Assembly (NCBI RefSeq): GCF_028682175.1
Contig: NZ_JANHKS010000003.1
Coordinates: 202,214-266,213, forward strand
Length of the DNA: 64,000 bases
Origin: Pseudomonas putida
GTDB lineage: Bacteria > Pseudomonadota > Gammaproteobacteria > Pseudomonadales > Pseudomonadaceae
Direction: 5' to 3'
In this document: positions 63,592-64,000 of the stretch, in pieces
Numbering within the stretch: the first letter of the stretch is position 1
How the letters are laid out: the number at the start of each line of letters is the position of its first letter
Notes under the pieces: generated by a model
The model's database searches: none
What the model saw: the letters and a program-made list of their open reading frames with translations, nothing else
Told to the model about the DNA's origin: nothing
Translations under genes and position numbers: made by a program

Positions 63592-63885
63592 ATGAAGGCT
63601 TACTGGATCGCCCACGTCGACATCAATGACCCGACGCAATACACCGAATACACCCACCGCGGCCCGGCTGCGTTCAAGAAATACGGCGGCAGGTTCCTCG
63701 CCCGAGGCGGCCGCGCCGAAGCCCTGGAAGGCCGCAAGACCCCGCAGCGCACGGTGGTGATCGAGTTCGATTCCTACGAGCAGGCACTGGCGTGCTACCA
63801 CTCGCCCGAGTATCAGGAAGCCATGAGCCACCGCCAGGGCGCGGCCCATGCCGAGATCGTGATTGTCGAGGCGTTCGAAGGTTGA
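63592..63885 (+). CDS. DUF1330 domain-containing protein
   Basis: 97 residues, MKAYWIAHVDINDPTQYTEY, then FKKYGGRFLARGGRAEALEG, the DUF1330 signature of the dimeric alpha-beta barrel fold. The end reads EYQEAMSHRQGAAHAEIVIV. Some dimeric alpha-beta barrel proteins act on small oxidised intermediates. It is divergent from the ribB-like gene and shares site E with it. Confidence 0.88.
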   Translation: MKAYWIAHVDINDPTQYTEYTHRGPAAFKKYGGRFLARGGRAEALEGRKTPQRTVVIEFDSYEQALACYHSPEYQEAMSHRQGAAHAEIVIVEAFEG

Positions 63886-63901
63886 ACGCCTGACTTGGCA
63901 T

Positions 63902-63970
63902 GGCTTGCCGGCGTTGGCGATTTCAAGATCGCCATCGTCCGAATGCGGCCCAGAGCAAGCGCGCTCCTAC
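63902..63970. repeat. Degraded hybrid REP pair
   Basis: GGCTTGCCGGCG on the left and AGCAAGCGCGCTCCTAC on the right, from two different classes, with imperfect arms. It lies near the right edge of the window, where no further gene is visible. Confidence 0.6.
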
Positions 63971-64000
63971 GCGAGAGGTGTCGGTCGCGGATCGTGCAGC

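Overview
The window is a gene-dense, GC-rich bacterial chromosome segment that reads as a Pseudomonas of the fluorescens/putida type. Diagnostic content includes a divergent mexS/mexT pair with mexEF-oprN, a complete kguEKTD operon with ptxS and its TGAAACCGGTTTCA operators, PcaI/PcaJ-type proteins, an MvaT/MvaU-family H-NS analogue, DUF1652 and DUF1883 proteins, and many intergenic REP elements with the Pseudomonas core GCTTGCC(C/G)G. No tRNA, rRNA, phage, insertion sequence or CRISPR array was seen.

Layout. 1-3031: end of zwf, a Cof-type HAD phosphatase and a GH15 glucosidase (sugar metabolism). 3145-5585: AlkB and a row of small proteins and lipoproteins. 5948-8336: galU and glutathione reductase. 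8447-10839: an orphan hybrid histidine kinase convergent with a KfrA-like DNA-binding protein. 11188-14874: ahpC, ahpF, glyoxalase I and a secreted DUF4946-like protein (oxidative and electrophile defence). 15288-17110: the MvaT/MvaU-like protein and a membrane-anchored repeat protein. 17415-28338: the mexEF-oprN efflux locus and its regulators mexT and mexS, split by a PrlF-YhaV toxin-antitoxin pair and pcaIJ. 28975-32011: an unassigned PP-loop ATPase followed by a MocR-type regulator. 32032-32389: a tandem REP array. 32523-40664: an XPD/DinG-like helicase with an N-terminal nuclease domain, pgm, a pirin, a UvrD-like helicase with an N-terminal GxxxG ladder, and a DUF1652 protein. 41201-48282: a chemoreceptor, then kguEKTD and ptxS (2-ketogluconate use). 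48700-53333: an MFS transporter, a histidine phosphatase, alkA, ogt and a PEP-mutase-like enzyme. 53600-63885: a catabolic-looking region with a luciferase-type monooxygenase, flavin reductase, NCS1 permease, START protein, polyamine-type ABC transporter, a RibBA-like protein and a DUF1330 protein.

The strongest candidate for an undescribed system is the last region. A 15-bp motif, TGGNATACCRTAAKA, occurs five times, next to the monooxygenase, the flavin reductase, the NCS1 permease, the ABC operon and the ribB/DUF1330 divergent pair. This looks like one regulon that imports a substrate, oxidises it with a two-component flavin monooxygenase and raises flavin supply. The substrate is not known from sequence. 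The motif resembles a GntR-type operator, and no matching regulator gene is in the window.

A second point is the MexT circuit. An exact copy of the MexT-box core lies between mexT and mexS, and a large dyad with nod-box geometry lies before mexE, although the two genes are about 2.7 kb apart.
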